The notes under the pieces were generated by a model. That model worked only from the letters and a program-made list of their open reading frames with translations. It was not told where the DNA came from and did no database searches. Both the position numbers and the translations under genes were made by a program. This document shows, piece by piece, positions 11,347-32,971 of a stretch of 64,000 bases of DNA. Positions within the stretch are counted from its first letter, which is position 1. Each line of letters opens with the position of its first letter. This DNA comes from Mangifera indica (Eukaryota > Streptophyta > Magnoliopsida > Sapindales > Anacardiaceae), in NCBI RefSeq assembly GCF_011075055.1, contig NW_025401146.1, forward strand, positions 1-64,000. The letters run 5' to 3'.

Positions 11347-13015
11347 TTTTAATTTCTCTTTCTATCTTTTATCTTAAACCTATTAGATCCAACCACAATT
11401 ATCAATAAATCAAAAAGCCAACAAACACAGTGCCAGAAAGAGGGGGAAAAAAAAAAAACACTAACCATGAAATGGAAGTAATTACAGAAATCAGATGTTT
11501 TGTTTCTTGAAAATATTGCTGTGAGTGAGGTGCAGGTGAAGGGAGAAGAGAGAGAGCATAGTTTGGTTTACACAGGCCGAGAGAGGATTCAGAATAACTA
11601 AAGGAAAGGCATCTAAAACGGCTTTCATTGTGGGACGTAACCAGCAAAACTCGGTATGTTCAAAAAAATACCTGATAATCTAAATAATCGTAATATTTCA
11701 ATAAAATAAAATTTCCAACTCAAATATTTTATATTTTCATTATTTTCTGACGGCTATGTATATAATATTATATCTTTTAATGGATAAATTTCAACTTTGA
11801 ATTGAAGAGAGCGAAAAGTGTCAGAGTTATTTGAAAGAGCTTCTGGAATGCAGCAGTAACTGAAGCCGAGGTCCAAGTGAGAGAGCAAGTAGACATCTAA
11901 ATCAGGCACAACATTGCTGGTGATGACAGTAGCACCGACAACAAGTATAGTAAATTGTCATGAAATGTGGTGTAAGAGGACGAAGAGACACCAGGAAAGA
12001 TCGATACCACAGTGCTAGTGTTGATTAGATGCAATATGTGTCTTTCTTTAGCCTCCCCACTCTTTTAAATTTATATTTGTGTAGGCTACACTTGCATGAG
12101 TAACTGTTTATGTAAAGTATAAAGTTATATAATTTGATAGGCGTCGAACAAATTTCATATGGTAAGAAAATAAAAAGTTACGTGGCTTGCAATTGATGAA
12201 ATTATGAAAAGTTATTCCAAAATAATAAAAAACTATTATTTAATTATAGAGAGATTGTGAGAATCATGATAAATAATAACTTTTATTTTCTCATTATAAT
12301 TTAAGAATGAGACTAAGAGATGTTTGTGTCTTGTGTTGACATACTAGTTAGCATGGTATTTGTCCACTAATCATTGACCATTTCGAATATTATATTTATG
12401 TGTTTGGTGAATAATTAGTTTAGATCGTATAACAAATATAAAATAAAACATAGTTATTCTCAACTGGAATGAACTAGTTTAAATAGGTTCATCTAAACTT
12501 TAGAAAAAACAATTATCTTTATTAAAATTTATTTGTTTTGTTGTTAATTGGATATCATATTTTTATATTTGGTCAAAATATCATAAGTATTTATGAGTTT
12601 TCTTATACGATAAAACTTTTCTTTCATAAAATTCACAAATTGATACCTGACAAAGTGACAAACTATAGGAATAGCAATTAGTAACTCGACATATAGGTAC
12701 AATTGTTTTACCTAAAGGAAGCGACATGTTAGCCTACATTCCATCTTTACCGCATGTCTACTAAACAAATTCAAGATAAGATTGTTATCCTATCTCCAAT
12801 ATAATAGAGAAAAAAGTTAATTGTAAAATTTAGATTTGAATTATAGTCGATAAAAATATAACTATTTATATTCATCTTATAAATATAAATAATCATACAG
12901 AGTAAAGGGGATCGAAATGTTGGAGAGAATAAGATAAGGACTCAAGATAAAAGAGCCCAAGATAAGTCGTTGACATCCAAGAGAAATAGCTCATGAGAAT
13001 CTAGAATTATCCTTA

Positions 13016-13497
13016 GGGTGCGTTTGGTTGACGGTTTTTAAAATTACCTTGGTAATCTATCTTTTATTCCCTTGTTTGATTTATCAGTAATAAAATATTA
13101 CAGTAATCTTTTATTACCAATGCTGACGTGACAGGTAATATAGGTGGTAATCTGATTACCACCTTCACCTTAGGTATTTAAAGATTACTGGGGTAATCTT
13201 GAGTTTATTATAAAAAAATTATTATGTATTAATTTTTTGAGATCAAAATAAATTTATTTTTAATTAATATGACAAATAATATAAAAAATGTTTAAAAATA
13301 ATTATATTCAAAGGTATTTAAGTAAAATAATTTACTAGTAATCTTTTATTACATTTAACCAAACACAATAATTATTTATACCTATCAAATTTTATCAAAC
13401 ATAGTAATCATTTATACCCAGTAATCTTCTAAGTAATCTATCTTCAAGGTAATCTTTCTATTTTAGTAATCAAATATTACCCAAACCAAACGCCCCC
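13016..13497. mobile_element. PIF/Harbinger-type MITE, 482 bp, only in unit A
   Basis: Terminal inverted repeats: left GGGTGCGTTTGGTT, right end reverse-complements to GGGGGCGTTTGGTT. It is flanked by TTA on both sides (13013-13015, 13498-13500), the usual 3-bp Harbinger/Tourist target. The matching site in unit B (near 25950-25960) reads ATCCTTAAGG with a single TTA and no insert, so the ends and target duplication are confirmed by an empty site. It has no coding capacity and needs a transposase in trans. Decayed relatives lie at 22190-22680, 34415-34884 and about 53420-53835. Confidence 0.92.
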
Positions 13498-13588
13498 TTA
13501 AGGTAAATGTGGATTCCCTCACAAAGATACATCAATCCTCACTAGAGATCTCCGAAATCAAGTCCTTCTCAAGGCTTGTTATTTGTAA

Positions 13589-14324
13589 GGCCAAAAGACT
13601 TAATATTACTTAAGGTTTAGTCAATTTTTAAATTCTCATTCATTAAGTTTTAAAAACTTAAATATCTATATATTAGCTATTAAATTTAACAAAATCCATT
13701 AAATCTAAAGGTATAATTATCATTTAACTAGTAATATTAGAAAAAAATTATCTCATTTACCTACCTTAGCTTTAAAAACTCACAATTTTCTCTCGATCCT
13801 AAAATTTTGAAAAGTTAAATTTTCCCTGCTAGGTTTTGCATATTTTCTCTTCCTTCTCTAGCAACCAGAGCTAGCCGACTTCCCATCTCTGTTGGTGGTA
13901 TGCCTCCCAAACAACCCACCAATGATTTGGCTAATCTCTGATAAACCAACAAATAGATCTGTGCAATTTGTGTCGATTATACATCGGTTGACTCATTTAT
14001 AGGTCATCCGGGAGGCATAGCGCCAATAGAGATGGAAGGTCAACTAGCTTTAGTTGCTAGAGAAGAAAGAGAAAAATTGCAAATCCTAGTAGGGGAAAAA
14101 TGTAATTTTTTAAAACTTTGGCTACAAGAAAATTGTGATTTTTTAAAACTAAGGTGGGAAATGAGATTTTTTTTTCATATTATTAGTTAAATGACAATTA
14201 TACCCTTCTATTTAGTAGATTTTGTTAATTTTAATAGTTAACAAGTGAGTATTTCAGTTTTTAAAACTATCAGATTAGAGTTTAAGAATGGATTAAACCT
14301 TGGGTGGAAATTAGTCTTTTGGCC
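13589..14324. mobile_element. Non-autonomous Mutator-like fold-back element in unit A, 736 bp
   Basis: The element begins GGCCAAAAGACTTA and ends in the inverse AGTCTTTTGGCC. Its two arms pair over roughly 300 bp each (for example ATAATTATCATTTAACTAGT against its mirror near 14190), leaving a short central spacer. A perfect 9-bp direct repeat TATTTGTAA flanks it (13580-13588, 14325-14333); long terminal inverted repeats with 9-bp target duplications are the Mutator hallmark. No open frame of note. It is present in unit B at 26046-26746 with the same target site, so it predates the duplication. Confidence 0.85.
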
Positions 14325-14336
14325 TATTTGTAAATA

Positions 14337-14512
14337 AAGCAATATTATATGTACACATTTTTTATACACAATTTGGGTACAAAATAATGTATTATCAAGT
14401 AATTAAGTGTTACTTTATCTTTAATTCAAAATAAATTGATCACATCATAATAAATCATCTGTGTACCTAAATTATATACTGAAGATGTATATACATAGTT
14501 TTATTGTTGTAA
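14337..14512. repeat. AT-rich palindromic MITE-like repeat (family P), unit A copy 1
   Basis: Inverted ends of about 45 bp: CAATATTATATGTACACATT at the left and, complemented from the right, CAATAAAACTATGTATATAC. The centre carries the family core of TTAATTCAAAATAAATTGAT type. The counterpart in unit B is at 26759-26932. The family recurs throughout the window. Confidence 0.6.
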
Positions 14513-16133
14513 ATATTATCACCATTCAATCAAGAGATGTTCTTATAGTCTGAAATAGCATAATCATGAATATAGACTCCTAAGTGTCAAGACAAACCAC
14601 GTTAAAAATCTCGTCTTTATTGTTTTCTTACATATTCTTGATTACATCTAGTCATCAACAACAGTCATTCAAGAAAAAACTGGAAAACTTTAAGATCTAA
14701 ACATATCTCTAATGTAATTACCCAATTAACATATCCTCTAATCCTCTAAACAAAGGATTGTATAGAGGCGTAAGAGTGATTATCTTGTATAACTTATAGT
14801 AAATATGTTGAATTTTAACTAAAATATTGAATAACATAATAAAAGAGGTATACTCTTAAACAATAAATCAAATCACTTTAAAAATATTTTTGTTCTACCG
14901 ACCTTAATTGACAAAGAGAGAATTTGGACTTTTGAACATATGGATTAGAGTGAGCAATGAGCTAATAACATTTGATTTTATATTTTGTGACAATCAGGAC
15001 AAATCTTTATAATTTACATGATAAAAACTTTAAGAGTTTGAATAAGTAATTAAGATACAAATTTATACTAATTAACATCACTTTCAAAATTAAGCGCAAA
15101 ATTTCCATTAATCTTTTCTAATGTTCAATTAAAATGCAGATCATATCTAATCAATTAATTTTCGAAATTACAAGATTCTTATGTGTAATGATATAAATCA
15201 TAATGAATTTTCTTTTAATTGAAATTGTCAAGAAACCTCCTTGTTGTTCCCCCAAAGAGAAGCAAAGACCTATAACTTCCACATCTCAACCATCATAATT
15301 TTTGTGGCGACAAAAATTATTTTTAGATTATATAATATATCATTATGTAACTTTTAACAATAAATTGTTAAATCTGAAAGGTAGTTTAGGTGGTAAAATA
15401 GTAGAGTTCAAATTTTTTTTGATGATATATCAAAATTATATTCTTAATTTATTTGGTTCTATAATTATGGGGTCGATTTATAAATTACAAAATGGTCTTG
15501 AAGAATTTGGAATGAAATTTGTGAAGAAAAAGAAAATTTTGGATGTTTGGTCACGGAATTATTATGGGAAGGAGACCAGCTAAAATTTCTGTGCCAATAT
15601 ACTTGGAATAAATCTTTTTCCTGATGCCAATTGTACATGGCAAAGCAATCTTTAACATAAAAAAATTTACAAATTGTCAAAGTTGAAGGCCTGCTAATTC
15701 ATTGGACCAATTTGTTTCTTGGCTTTGATAAAGTCTTCATTTGACTTCTCTTATCAACATCGTTGTCTTCATCATCCAAAATTTTGTATTATTCCCCGAA
15801 TTAATTAATTTTTGCCTGATTCCAGAATGAAATTATGTCATGTATTTACGTCTAGAATGTGAATAATTAAATGAAACAATTTTTGTATTTTATTATGTAT
15901 TGATTCATATAAATAATACCTATATAAGATAAATCATACAATAGAAATTCTAAATATTTTTTTCAAGTAACTTTCAGTAATTGAAATAAGGACTAGAATC
16001 TTAATTATCAAAAAATTTTTATTAAGCCGTCCAGGCTCTATCTCTAAATATCCTGAAGAACTTAATTATTAATAATCTCCTCTATAAAGGTCTTTCGTGA
16101 TACCTCTACTAAGCAGAGAAGGCTTTCGTCTGA

Positions 16134-20715
<4,582 letters not shown>

Positions 20716-22189
20716 AAATCATACTAGTTGTATTTGGTTTGCGTCAATAGCCATTAGGCTAATCAAAATAATACTGTTTTTTCACCTTGGAATTTTTCTG
20801 ATTCTGGATTAATTGTTGTTGTGATTGTAATTGTATTTAATATACTATTAAAATATCATTTATAGTTACTATATTTATTCAGATTTAACCCTTTTACTAT
20901 AAATATGAACAGTGATAGATCTCAAAAATTAAAAAAAGACAGACAAGTCAACAATTATCATCATATATATTAGTGAATTTTCTTGTAAAATAATTATATC
21001 AACTCAATTACAATACTGTGAACATAAGCCATTAGAGTTTTTTTTTTTTTTTTTTTAAATCAAACCACGTAAAAATTATTTATTTTTTCTTTATTCATTT
21101 TAACTTTTTATATTTTTGTACTTAAATCTTGCTGATTTAGTAAATTACTTCTTGGTGTAAATTTATATACCAACAATTTGACGTTATAAGGAGAGCCCCT
21201 AACATATGCTCTCTTATGAACAACATGGTAAAATATTAGTTTATCCTTACAGTTAAAAAATTAGAGACCCCCCATGTTTTTCTATCACTCTTATTTTGAA
21301 ACACTATTAAACGCAACACAAAATAATACACAATTAGCAAATAAATGAAGTTTTAAATTAATATTCGTATAAATATTTTGATATAATGAACTTTCTTTTT
21401 TAAATTTGAAATTACGAAATTAAAATTTGAGTAGGAGTATGTTAAATCTTGTAGGGTTTCATTGTGATTTATTGGTAAAAGCTTATGTTTAGTAAAAGGG
21501 GTTTGGGGGGTGGGGTAATCGAACATTAAATTATGAGTTTTAATTATATCCATTTAACACCCCAAAAAATTGCTTAATTTTGTTTAGTTACCCTCAATTG
21601 TGGTCATTCTAATAAATTTCCCTTTTAATTTATTAGTTGAAAAAGTGGCTTCGAGAAGATAGTCTCGGAAGAATCCAGTCTGAATCCAGGAAACTGCTCC
21701 AACAAGTTATTTCTTGACTTGTTTTGACATGAATGGCTTCTTTTATATATTTTAATCCTCACCAATTACTTAACAAGAAAAACAAATAAAAAATTAATTA
21801 AATAGATAAAACCCCACTAAGATCCATATTTTTATTGAGAGAATGTAGATTATTTTATTCCTGTTAATAAAATAATTATGAACCTTGAATTCTATATTTT
21901 TGGGTCTTCTTAGTCTTAGAAGTAGGATTCACTCAAAAAAAAAGCAGCAATACTGTTGATCGGATTGAAGAATTCAAGGGAAAATAACAATTTTCTATCA
22001 AAGTTTTAGTCTAATCTCAAAATAATACCTATGATAGATGAAAAATTAAATACTTACCTATAAATTAACTATCATTAAAATTTTTAATTAGAGACAGTGA
22101 TAAAATTATCATTTTACCCATAAACCCTAATACCTTAAAATTTATATCATTTTCCCCCCTTAGTTTAGAAAATTAACATTTGCCCTTAA

Positions 22190-22680
22190 GAGTCATTTGG
22201 TTATAGTGTTTTAAAAATTACCTTAGTAATTTATCTTTTATTACTTACATTACCTTGTTTGGTTTGTTAGTAAAAAAAGATTACGACAATCTTTTATTAT
22301 CAATACTGACATGACAGATAATATAGGTGGTAATCTGATTACTATCTTTACCTTAAGTATTAAAAAATTACCAAAGTAATCTTGATTTTATTATAATTAT
22401 ATTATTATTTATTAATTTTTTAAGACAAAAATAAATTTATTTTTAATTAATATAATAAATAGTATAAAAATATTTAAAATAATTATATTCAAGGACATTT
22501 ATGTAAAATAATTTATTGGTATTATTTTATTACCGTTAACCAAATATATTAATTATTTATACCATCAATTTTACCAAATTTTATCAAACTTAGTAATCAT
22601 TTATATCTAGTAATTTTTTCAGTAATTTATTTTAATATAATATTCCTATTTTGCTAATAAAACATTACCCAAATCGGAAA
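22190..22680. mobile_element. Old Harbinger-type MITE nested in the fold-back element (unit A)
   Basis: It is collinear with the intact MITE at 13016-13497 (landmarks: ATTTGGTT start, CTTTTATTACTTACATTACC, AGATAATATAGGTGGTAATC, AAACATTACCCAAAT end) but diverged, with eroded terminal repeats. It is shared with unit B (34415-34884), so it predates the duplication, unlike its intact relative. Confidence 0.75.
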
Positions 22681-22763
22681 GAAGAGGCCAAGGATGACAC
22701 AACAACGAAGGACAATGTGACGAATGATGACAAAGAGTGGTCCTTCATTATGTCTTCTAGACA

Positions 22764-22831
22764 ACGAAGGATGATGTTTCGTCATCCTTCGTTATCCAGA
22801 CAATGAAGGATGACGCTTTGTCATCCTTCAT
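22764..22831. repeat. Two adjacent perfect hairpins (11-bp and 12-bp stems)
   Basis: Stem 1: ACGAAGGATGA (22764-22774) pairs with TCATCCTTCGT (22782-22792) over a 7-nt loop. Stem 2: ATGAAGGATGAC (22803-22814) pairs with GTCATCCTTCAT (22820-22831) over a 5-nt loop. The two hairpins look like a tandem duplication of one unit of about 39 bp. Unit B keeps only a remnant near 34965-34990. Confidence 0.85.
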
Positions 22832-23329
22832 CGTCGTGGGTGGCTGTCTTTCATAGTCAGATTTGAAAGATAGATGAAAAGTGTCGGTCGTCAGTTAGAA
22901 TAATGGTGGCCAGAGAAGGAAAACAAAACACAAGGGTGAAATCTAAATTTTTCAAACTTTTAAAATGAGTTAAAATATTAGTTTTTAAATATTAGTTTTA
23001 AAACCTGGAAGGGGGGGAAATGATATACATTGTAAGGTTCTAAAGTTTATAAATAAAATAACGATTTTATCCTTACCTCTAACAGAAAATTTGGATAATA
23101 GTTAATTTATGTATGAATATTTAAACTTTTTATCGGTCATAGGCATAATTTTCATAATAGACTAAAATTTGGGTGGGAAAAGTGCCTTTTTAAATCAATC
23201 ACCACACTAATTTCGACTTTACCATGTGAAGATGTAAATGCATGACAATTAAATAAATTAGAGTCAAGGCCACGCTGCCAAGGAGAAACTGGTCAAACAC
23301 TTTTAACAGTTAATTACTAAAGTGAATTA

Positions 23330-23500
23330 CAAATTTAATAAAATTATATATGTCCATTTTAAATATATAAATATATACATATTTAATATATATTATTATA
23401 TGATTGGATGATTTTTAATTAAAATTAAAATAAAATTTAATTATGTAATAACATACATAAATATTTATATATTTAAAATAGATATATATAGTATTATTTA
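23330..23500. repeat. AT-rich palindromic repeat (family P), unit A copy 2
   Basis: The core TTTTTAATTAAAATTAAAAT is flanked by mirrored ATATATTATTATAT and ATGTAATAACATAC arms. The unit B counterpart is 35477-35650. Ends are approximate. Confidence 0.5.
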
Positions 23501-24027
23501 TTTTTTATAAATAAATAAATTTAAATTTAATGAGGATATGTCTCATGAATCAAATGAAGATCAATTTCCGAGACTTTCTTTAATTTTTTCATTGTTGCTA
23601 GGAAAATCTCTTCTTTAAATTTTCTAAATTCTTTTAGGAAACTCTTTTCAAATATGAAAAATCTCTCTTAGAATTTGATAAAAGCCCCTTCCAATCTGAA
23701 TTTTTTTATAAATTTCTAAATCGTGTGAAGTTCTATATCTATATTTAGATTGTATATGAGATGTAAAACTGCCCATCATATTATCATGGAAAATAAATTA
23801 ATTGTTACGAGGACCTCTTTGAAAAAATAGTATTTTAAATTTGTTCCTTGATAAAACCTTAAGCCCAAATGTAAAAACCTCGAAACCCAATGATTTAATA
23901 AGTTTGATTATTAGAAGGAATAATTAAATTTGCCAAATTTTGTTTCCCTTACTATTTTTGTGTATATTGTGATTTTGTTTATTGAATATTAATGCAAGAG
24001 ATCATATTTCAATAAGTAAACACAGTT

Positions 24028-24178
24028 ATATATATATATATAATTTTTATATATAATTTAGGTTTATAAATAATGTATTATTAAATAATTAAATATTATT
24101 TTTTATTTAAAATTATTTAATTATATAATAATATTTGTATAATCAAATTATATATTAAATATGTTTACCCATAATTTT
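24028..24178. repeat. AT-rich palindromic repeat (family P), unit A copy 3
   Basis: Family core near 24105-24125 (ATTTAAAATTATTTAATTAT) with inverted outer text (ATAATTTAGGTTTATAAATA against TATATTAAATATG). It includes a (TA)n run at 24032-24043 that unit B lacks. Counterpart 36088-36215. Confidence 0.5.
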
Positions 24179-26045
24179 ACGCCAATCAAATCTTCTTGAA
24201 CGTATAATTTAAGAATCATAGCCGAAATGCAAACAGGGAGACCACTGATTATGTTGAAGAAGTCAGTCTGCAAGTGTTTTATCAAACGATGACGTTCTGA
24301 TACATCATCAATTACAATTTAAATGATAAAATAAAGACTTTCTCTACATTAATCAATCTTTTTCTTTGTCCTCACTCCGGAGTGCACGTTAAGGCAACAT
24401 GCATCATGGGGCTCAATTTGAAAAGAGTCGTTACAGAAATCAGATGTTTTGTTTCTTGAAAATATTGCCGTGAGAGAGGTGCAGGTGAAGGGAGAAGAGA
24501 GAGAGCATAGTTTGGTTTACACAGGCCGAGAGAGGATTCAGAATAACTAAAGGAAAGGCATCTAAAACGGCTTTCATTGTGGGACGTAACCAGCAAAACT
24601 CGGTATGTTCAAATAAATACCTGATAATCTAAATAATTGTAATATTTCAATAAAATAAAATTTCCAACTCAAATATTTTATATTTTCATTATTTTCTGAC
24701 GGCTATGTATGTAATATTATATCTTTTAATGGATAAATTTCAACTTTGAATTGAAGAGAGCGAAACTGTCAAGAGTTATTTGAAAGAGCTTTTGGAATGC
24801 AGCAGTAACTGAAGCCGAGGTCCAAGTGAAAGAGCAAGTAGACATCTAAATCAGGCGCAACATTGTCGGTGATGACCGTAGCACCGACAACAAGCATAGT
24901 AAATTGTTATGAAATGTAGTGTAAGAGGCCGAACAGACACAAGGAAAGATCGATACTACAGTGCTAGTGTTGATTAGATGCAAGAAGTGTCTTTTCTTTA
25001 GCCTCCCCACTCTTTTAAATTTATATTTGTGTAGGGTACAGTTGCATGAGTAACTGTTTATATAAAGTGTAAAGTTATATAATTTGACATACGTTCATAT
25101 GGTAAGTGAATGAAAAGTTATGAGACTTGCAATTGATGAAATTATGAAAAGTTATTCTAAAATAATAAAAAATTATCATTTAATTATAAAAAGATTGTGA
25201 GAATCATGGTAAGTAATGACTTTTATTTTCTCATTATAATTTATGAACGGGACTAAGAGGTGTTTGTGTCTTGTGTTGACATACAAGTTAGTATGGTATT
25301 TGTCCACTAATCATTGATTACTTCGAATATTATATTTATGTGTTTGGTAAATAATAAGTTTAGACCGTATAACAAATATAAAGCAAAACATAGTTATTCT
25401 CAATTGGAATGAATCAGTTTAAATGTATTCGCCTAAACTTTAGAAAAAAAACAATTATCTTTATTAAGATTTATTTGTTTTGTTGTTAATTGGATATCAT
25501 ATTTTTATATTTGATCAAAATATCATAAGTATCTATGAGTTTTCTTATATAACAAAACTTTTCTTTAATAAAATTCATAAATTGATACCTGATAAAGAGA
25601 CAAGCTATAGGAATAGCAATTAATAACTCGACATATAGATACAATTTTTTTACCTAGAGGAAGCGACCTGGTAGCCTACATTCCATCTTTACCCCATGTC
25701 TACTAAACATATTCAAGATAAGATTGTTATCCTATCTCCAATATAATAGAATAAAAAGTTAATTGTGAAATTTAGATTTGAATTATAGTTAATAAAAATG
25801 TAACTCTTTATATTCATCTTATAAATATAAATAATCATACAAAGTAAAGGGGATCAAACTATTGGAGGGAATAAGATAAGGACTCAAGATAAAAGAGCCC
25901 AAGATAAGTCGTTGACATCTAAGAGAAATAGCTCATGAGAATCTAGAATTATCCTTAAGGTATATGTGGATTCCCTCACAAAGATACATCAATCCTCACT
26001 AGAGATCTCCGAAATCAAGTCCTTCTCCAGGCTTGTTATTTGTAA

Positions 26046-26746
26046 GGCCAAAAGACTTAATATTACTTAAGGTTTAGTCAATTTTTAAATTCTCATTTGT
26101 TAAGTTTTAAAAACTTAAATATTTATCCATTAGCTATTAAATTTAACAAAATCCGTTAAATTTAAGGATATAATTATCATTTAACTAGTAATATTATAAA
26201 AAAAATTATCTCATTTACTCACCTTAGCTTTAAAAACTCACAATTTTCTCTCTATCCTAAATTTTGAAAAGTTAAATTTTTTCTACTAGATTTTGCATAA
26301 CCTCCCATCTCTGTCGATGGTATGTCTCCCAAACAACCCACCAACGATTTGGCTGATCTCTGATAAACCAACAAATAGATCTGTGCGATTTGTGTTGATT
26401 GTACATCAATTGACTCATTTGTAGGTCATTCCGGAGGCATAACACCAATAGAGATGGGAGGTTAGCTAGCTTTAGTTGCCAGAGAAGGAAGAGAAAAATT
26501 GCAAATCCTAGCAGGAGAAAAATGTAATTTTTAAAACTTAGGCTACAAGAAAATTGTGATTTTTTAAAATTAAGGTGGGAAATGAGATTTTTTTTTCATA
26601 TTATTAGTTAAATGATAATTATACCCTTATATTTAGTATATTTTGTTAATTTTAATAGTTAACAAGTGAGTATTTGAGTTTTTAAAATTTATCAGATGAG
26701 AGTTTAAGAATGGATTAAACCTTGGGTCGAAATAAGTCTTTTGGCC
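26046..26746. mobile_element. Mutator-like fold-back element, unit B copy, 701 bp
   Basis: The ends GGCCAAAAGACTTA and AAGTCTTTTGGCC are kept, as is the 9-bp target duplication TATTTGTAA (26037-26045, 26747-26755). It is orthologous by position to 13589-14324, with small internal deletions. Confidence 0.85.
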
Positions 26747-26758
26747 TATTTGTAAATA

Positions 26759-26932
26759 GAGCAATGTTATGTATACACATTTTTTATACACAATTTGGGT
26801 ACAAAATAATGTGTTATCAAGTAATTATGTGTTATTTTATCTTTAATTCAACATAAATTAATCACATCATAATAAACCATTTGTGTACCTAAATTATATA
26901 CTGAAGGTGTGTATACATAGTTTGATTGTTGT
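26759..26932. repeat. AT-rich palindromic repeat (family P), unit B copy 1
   Basis: Positional counterpart of 14337-14512, with the same inverted ends (TACACATTTTTTATACACAA and its mirror). Confidence 0.6.
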
Positions 26933-28516
26933 AAATATTATCACCATTCAATCGAGAGATGTTCTTATAGTCTGAAATAACATAATCGTGAATATAAACT
27001 CCTAAGTGTCAAGACAAACCACGGTAAAAATCTCGTCTTTATTATTCCCTCACATATTCTTGATTACATCTAATCATCAACAACAGTCGTTCAAGGAAAA
27101 ACTGGAAAACTTTAAGATCTAAACATATCTAATATAATTACCCAATTAACACATCCTTTAATCCTCTAAATGAAGGATTGTATAGAAATGTAAGAGTGAT
27201 TGTCTTGTATAACTTATAGTGAATATGTTGAATTTTAGCTAAAATATTGAATAACATAATATAATATATAGGCTCTTAAACAATAAATCAAATCACTTTA
27301 AAAACATTTTTGTTCTACCGACCTTAATTGACAAAGAGAGAATTTGGACTTTTGAACATATGGATTAGAGTAAGCAATGAGCTAATAACATTTGATTTTA
27401 TATTTTGTGACGACCAGGACAAATCTTTATAATTTACATGATAAAAACTTTAAGAGTTTGAATAAGTAATTTAGATACAAATTTATACTAATTAACATCA
27501 CTTTCAAAATTAAGCGCAAAATTTCCATTAATCTTTTCTAATGTTCAATTAAAATGCAGATTATATCTAATCAATTAATTTTCGAAATTACAAGATTCTT
27601 ATGTGTAATGATATAAATCATAATGAATTTTCTTTTAATTGAAATTGTCAAGAAACCTCCTTGTTGTTCCCCTAAAGAAAGCAAAGACCTATCATAATTT
27701 TTGTGGCGACAAAAATTGTTTTTAGATTATATAATATACCATTATGTAACTTTTAACAATAAATTGCTGAACCCGAAAGGTAATTTAGGTAGTAAAAGAG
27801 TAGAGTTCAAATTTTCTTTAACGACATATCAAGATCTTTTTTTTATTTATCTGGTTAAATGATTATGGGGTCAATTTGTAAAATACAAAATGGTCGTGAA
27901 TAATTTGGAACGAAAATTGTGAAGAAAAAAAAAATTTTGGATGTTAGGTCACGGAATTATTATGGGAAGGAGACCAGTTAAAATTTGTGTCAATATACTT
28001 GGAATAAATCTTTTTCCTGATGCCGATTGTACATGACAAAGCAATCTTTAACATAAAAATATTTACAAATTGTCAAAGTTGAAGGACTGCTAATTCATTG
28101 GACCAATTTGTTTCTGGGCTTTGATAAAGTCTTCATTTGACTTCTCTTATCAACATCGTTGTCTTCATCATCCAAAATTTTGTATTATTCCCCAAATTAA
28201 TTAATTTCTGCCTGATTCCAGAATGAAATTATGTCATGTATTTACGTCTAGAATGTGAATAATTAAATGAAACAATTTTTTATTAATTCATATAAATGAT
28301 ACCTACATAAGATAAATCATATAATAGAAATTCTAAAGAATTTTTTCAAGTAACTTTCAGTAATTGAAATAAGGACTAGAATCTTAACTATCAAAAAATT
28401 TTTATTAAGCCATCCAGGCTTTATCTCTAAATATCCTAAAGGACTTAATTATTAATAATCTCCTCTATAAAAGTCTTTCGTGATACCTCTACTAGGCAGA
28501 GAAGGCTTTCGTCTGA

Positions 28517-32971
<4,455 letters not shown>

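Larger units (their letters stand above)
21978..23191. mobile_element. Mutator-like fold-back element in unit A with a nested MITE and captured-looking centre
   Basis: The outer arms are inverted copies of one another: TTTTAGTCTAATCTCAAAAT near 22006 mirrors the text near 23150, and ATAAAATTATCATTTTACCC near 22099 mirrors ACGATTTTATCC near 23060. Terminal text is of the same GGxAAAAGGACxATTTTC type as the elements at 13589 and 39819. No clear 9-bp target duplication is visible, so the ends are approximate. A Harbinger-type MITE (22190-22680) sits inside. The centre (22685-22860) is less AT-rich and carries two hairpins. The unit B counterpart is 34202-35345. Confidence 0.7.
20716..28516. other. 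Gene-free spacer across the A/B junction
   Basis: It contains the subtilase A 3' flank, the Mutator-like element 21978-23191, two palindromic AT repeats, the unit A/B junction at 24430/24431 and the upstream part of unit B. The 74-codon frame at 24372-24596 (minus) is a duplicated piece of the RABA leader. No further gene is seen. Confidence 0.7.

Noticed and set aside
11402..11647. Frame starting MLVTSHNESRF, repeated at 24372-24596
   Set aside because: Duplicated RABA leader or promoter text on the minus strand; the two frames diverge at the duplication breakpoint and have no coding features.
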